From an uncultured Actinomycetes bacterium (GTDB taxonomy: Bacteria > Actinomycetota > Actinomycetes > Nanopelagicales > Nanopelagicaceae), in assembly GCA_903899145.1 (NCBI GenBank), contig CAIUHY010000079.1:1-7800 (forward strand): a stretch of 7,800 nucleotides of DNA, in the 5' to 3' direction. The notes under the pieces are model-generated. The model worked only from the letters and a program-made list of their open reading frames with translations. It was not told the origin of the DNA and searched no databases. Below are positions 7,246-7,800 of this stretch, one piece after another (the stretch's first letter is position 1; each line of letters begins with the position of its first letter). The position numbers and the translations under genes are program-made.

Positions 7246-7800
7246 CCCCTGCCTCCTGCGGCAAGTGCAAATCTAAGAAGGCTTTCAATAGGTTCAGCAT
7301 TTATATTTTTAAATTCTGCGGCAACAAGCTCTAAGCGAGATTCAGTATCTCTCGCGGTGAATCCAAGTCCAAGGAGCGCTTCGGTCAGTTGTCCGCGCCA
7401 ATTACCCGCGCCACTTTGTGCTTGGGCAGTGAAATCGCCAACCTTGTCTTTAAGTTCAAGCACTAACCGCTGTGCGCCTATTTTACCTAAACCAGGAATT
7501 CTTTCGAGCTGCGCTGCGCTCTCAGATTTAATTGCTGCAACTAACTCTGCCGCGTCATACACTGACAGAGCAGATTGAGCGACCTTTGGGCCTATGCCAG
7601 TTACAGTTTGCAAAACATCAAAAAGATCCCGGGCCGCACTAGTTTCAAAACCATAAAGTGTGAGTGAATCCTCACGAACAGCCATGCTGGTGTGTAAAGA
7701 GGCCATAGTTCCAACAACATAACTTGCTGCAAGCCTTGGGCTGACATGAACGACAAGCCCGACTCCCCCAACTTCAACAACAATGCTATTTAACCGGACA
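7242..7800 (-). CDS. ruvA: Holliday junction branch migration protein RuvA (5' end outside window)
   Basis: RuvA is the tetrameric protein that recognises and flattens Holliday junctions and loads RuvB. The reading frame stays open to the window edge; 185 residues are visible. The ATG at 7706 would give a shorter protein but is not the true start, because the upstream codons encode clear OB-fold sequence, IVVEVGGVGLVVHVSP. By comparison with E. coli RuvA, where the equivalent EVGGVGYEVH lies near residue 20, about 11 residues are missing, giving a full length near 196, normal for the family. REDSLTLYGF ends domain I. Two helix-hairpin-helix motifs follow, TGIGPKVAQSAL and IPGLGKIGAQRLVLEL, which bind the junction backbone. 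After a short flexible linker, the C-terminal helical domain III (GQLTEALLGLGF to SLLRFAL) binds RuvB. It is first of the visible operon; ruvC is the expected gene just beyond the edge but is not seen. Confidence 0.96.
   Translation of the reverse strand, partial: VRLNSIVVEVGGVGLVVHVSPRLAASYVVGTMASLHTSMAVREDSLTLYGFETSAARDLFDVLQTVTGIGPKVAQSALSVYDAAELVAAIKSESAAQLERIPGLGKIGAQRLVLELKDKVGDFTAQAQSGAGNWRGQLTEALLGLGFTARDTESRLELVAAEFKNINAEPIESLLRFALAAGGRG
7252..7257 (-). promoter_or_regulatory. Ribosome binding site of ruvB within the end of ruvA
   Basis: A perfect AGGAGG on the minus strand lies 6 bases before the ruvB ATG at 7245 and is embedded in the codons for the final Ala-Gly-Gly-Arg-Gly of RuvA. 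It confirms the ruvB start and, with the ATGA overlap, points to coupled translation. Confidence 0.85.

Noticed and set aside
7242..7706. RuvA starting at the ATG at 7706 (154 residues)
   Set aside because: The frame remains open to the window edge and encodes the conserved first-domain motif EVGGVG; a start at 7706 would remove most of the OB fold.
1..7800. Search for mobile elements, CRISPR arrays, toxin-antitoxin pairs, RNA genes or a novel accessory system
   Set aside because: The window is filled by six recognisable, intact genes with almost no intergenic DNA, and the remaining open frames are overlaps of these genes in other frames without ribosome binding sites or recognisable products.

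Overview
The window is a compact chromosomal housekeeping region, most likely from a streamlined, moderate- to low-GC member of the Actinobacteria. The evidence is the gene order ruvA-ruvB-secD-secF-rel with a DUF349 gene facing it, which is an actinobacterial arrangement. The proteins also have actinobacterial character: Rel closely resembles the long bifunctional mycobacterial/streptomycete Rel, and SecD/SecF carry actinobacterial-style motifs. The base composition, mid-40s percent GC by eye, is low for that phylum. Together with tiny or negative intergenic gaps and short proteins, this recalls genome-reduced aquatic lineages such as the Nanopelagicales (acI). That assignment is inference, not proof.

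Layout. Bases 23-1354 (+) encode a 443-residue DUF349 protein with three internal repeats. Its stop lies 3 bases from the stop of rel on the opposite strand. From there to the right edge everything is on the minus strand and is read right to left: ruvA (its 5' end lies beyond the window, 7242-7800), ruvB (6196-7245), secD (4649-6184), secF (3549-4649) and rel (1358-3526). ruvA/ruvB overlap by 4 bases (ATGA), ruvB/secD are 11 bases apart, secD/secF share one base (TAATG), and secF/rel are 22 bases apart, so this looks like one operon. Nearly every base is coding. There is no non-coding stretch above 25 bases, no RNA gene, mobile element or CRISPR array, and no convincing terminator.

Function. 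RuvA and RuvB form the Holliday-junction branch-migration motor. SecD and SecF form the proton-driven accessory subcomplex of the Sec translocon. Rel makes and degrades (p)ppGpp. The DUF349 protein is a helical cytosolic protein of unknown role. yajC, often between ruvB and secD, and apt, often between secF and rel, are both missing from their usual places.

I see no novel defence, mobile or biosynthetic system here. The observations most worth checking are: a promoter-like element at the ruvB/secD junction, where secD has no Shine-Dalgarno sequence and may be leaderless; loss of yajC and apt from the cluster; the regular 77-residue repeat of the DUF349 protein; and an altered, normally conserved motif in the Rel synthetase domain.
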